A DNA stretch of 64,000 nucleotides. Source: Agromyces protaetiae. GTDB lineage: Bacteria > Actinomycetota > Actinomycetes > Actinomycetales > Microbacteriaceae. The notes under the pieces were generated by a model. The model did not search any database, had not been told where the DNA came from, and saw nothing but the letters and a program-made list of their open reading frames with translations. The stretch is taken from positions 1,178,001 through 1,242,000 of the forward strand of contig NZ_CP133018.1 of assembly GCF_030866785.1 (NCBI RefSeq). Reading direction: 5' to 3'. Every line of letters starts with the position of its first letter. Within the stretch, counting starts at the first letter, position 1. Made by a program: the position numbers and the translations under genes. This document shows, one piece after another, positions 63,500-64,000 of this stretch.

Positions 63500-64000
63500 C
63501 TACTCGACCGGCGAAGGGGTGAGCTTCAGCGTGTCGCGCGCGGCGGCCTCGACGGCTTCGCGCGTGTGCGGCCAGTCGATGAGTTCGCCGTGCTGCCACT
63601 TCGGCGTCTGATCGGCGTAGTGCGGGTGGAACGCGTGTCCTGACGCGCCTGTGAGGTTGATCCAGCGCGACCGATCGACGTCGGCGAGGTCGATGACCAT
63701 GCGCATGGACGGCACCCAGCGCACCTCGTACCCCTCCTGCGCATCCCAGCTCATGGCGTTCGGGATCGCCGAGCCGCCGCCGACCTCGTACGGTCCGCGG
63801 TTGAACAGCCACTCGATCGGTGCGATGCCCGACTCGCCGAAGCTCTGATTCGTGAGCGTGAGCGTGTGCAGCCGGCCCCAGCGCCACCGCTCGGGGTCGT
63901 CGCCCAGGCGGTCGCTCGCTTCGGCCCATGCGCTCGCGAGCGCGTGGGCGATCACCGCGTCACGACCCGAGCTGCCGGACTCCGCGTCCGTCCACCACGC
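63500..64000 (-). CDS. Penicillin acylase family protein, C-terminal part (cut by window edge)
   Basis: The frame is open to the right edge, about 166 residues including MIAHALASAWAEASDRLGDD. The C-terminal blocks FGESGIAPIEWLFNRGPYEVGGGSAIPNA, VRWVPSMRMVIDLADVDRSRW and TGASGHAFHPHYADQTPKWQHGE are typical of the beta chain of Ntn-hydrolase penicillin amidases, which also include acyl-homoserine-lactone acylases. The catalytic N-terminal Ser of the beta chain lies outside the window. It is tail to tail with gltA (stops 3 bp apart). Confidence 0.85.
   Translation of the reverse strand, partial: AWWTDAESGSSGRDAVIAHALASAWAEASDRLGDDPERWRWGRLHTLTLTNQSFGESGIAPIEWLFNRGPYEVGGGSAIPNAMSWDAQEGYEVRWVPSMRMVIDLADVDRSRWINLTGASGHAFHPHYADQTPKWQHGELIDWPHTREAVEAAARDTLKLTPSPVE

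Overview
ORGANISM. The window is very GC-rich, uses GTG and TTG starts freely, and carries several gene neighbourhoods typical of high-GC Actinomycetota. Examples are DUF4307 / hemolysin III / uppS, xseA-xseB-DUF4245-carbonic anhydrase-fumC, and DUF6113-fdxA-dapC-gltA. It has MEP-pathway ispH, NrtR-type NAD regulation and a tandem glycine riboswitch, plus many candidate promoters with a TANNNT -10 a few bases before the start codon. A Microbacteriaceae chromosome (Agromyces/Microbacterium-like) is the best guess; this rests on gene order and sequence style, not on a marker gene. LAYOUT. 1-2.5 kb: DUF4307 (cut by the edge), a small membrane protein, hemolysin III, uppS. 2.6-5.4 kb: a class V aminotransferase-fold enzyme and a PIN-PhoH protein. 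5.4-9.8 kb (minus): xseA, xseB, DUF4245, beta-carbonic anhydrase and fumC as one transcription unit, divergent from ispH at 9.9 kb. 11-12.8 kb (minus): class II fructose-bisphosphate aldolase and a membrane protein. 12.9-18.0 kb: a GntR-controlled accessory cluster with a COG4091 dehydrogenase-like enzyme with SAF domain, a GntR/FCD regulator, an MHS-type symporter and a DUF1537 acid-sugar kinase, followed by glpX. 19-23 kb: MFS exporter, tmRNA, VOC protein, membrane protein. 23-27.4 kb: rmuC, DEDDh exonuclease, methyltransferase, ychF. 27.4-28.7 kb: a small lower-GC island flanked by a duplicated 3' end of ychF and a yoeB toxin remnant. 28.7-34.3 kb: a LysR-HTH-only protein, a cell-wall-binding M23 protein, an Fpg/Nei glycosylase, a coiled-coil membrane protein and a PrmC-like methyltransferase. 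34.3-43 kb (minus): phosphoribosyltransferase, DHA2 exporter, then the NAD operon nrtR-nadA-nadB-nadC-nifS-small acidic ORF, in which every junction overlaps or nearly abuts. 43-48 kb: glycine riboswitch and gcvT-gcvH-gcvP. 48-49.6 kb: small proteins and a CPBP protease. 49.8-55.2 kb: a complete oligopeptide/dipeptide ABC importer. 55.6-58.5 kb: typA/bipA and a secreted M23 peptidase. 58.7-64 kb: a crotonase, a lipoprotein, DUF6113, fdxA, dapC, gltA, and a penicillin-acylase-family gene cut by the right edge. HOW IT FITS TOGETHER. Most of the window is housekeeping: isoprenoid (ispH, uppS), NAD and Fe-S supply, glycine cleavage, gluconeogenesis/glycolysis (fba, glpX), TCA (fumC, gltA) and peptide uptake. 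The most interesting accessory unit is the 12.9-18.0 kb cluster. Two near-identical palindromes (TGGTC-N-GACCA) lie in and just after a good sigma70-like promoter, and the FadR-like regulator is encoded inside the unit. The enzyme pairing (COG4091 oxidoreductase plus DUF1537 kinase, with no OtnC aldolase or PdxA2 nearby) does not match any acid-sugar pathway I can name. NON-CODING STRUCTURE. The word GGATGCCTC/GAGGCATCC occurs 21 times by my count and forms the stem base of three intergenic hairpins. There are several tandem-repeat tracts (10.95, 19.4, 33.3 kb) and long perfect palindromes (21.5 kb; a related pair at 19.25 and 55.35 kb).
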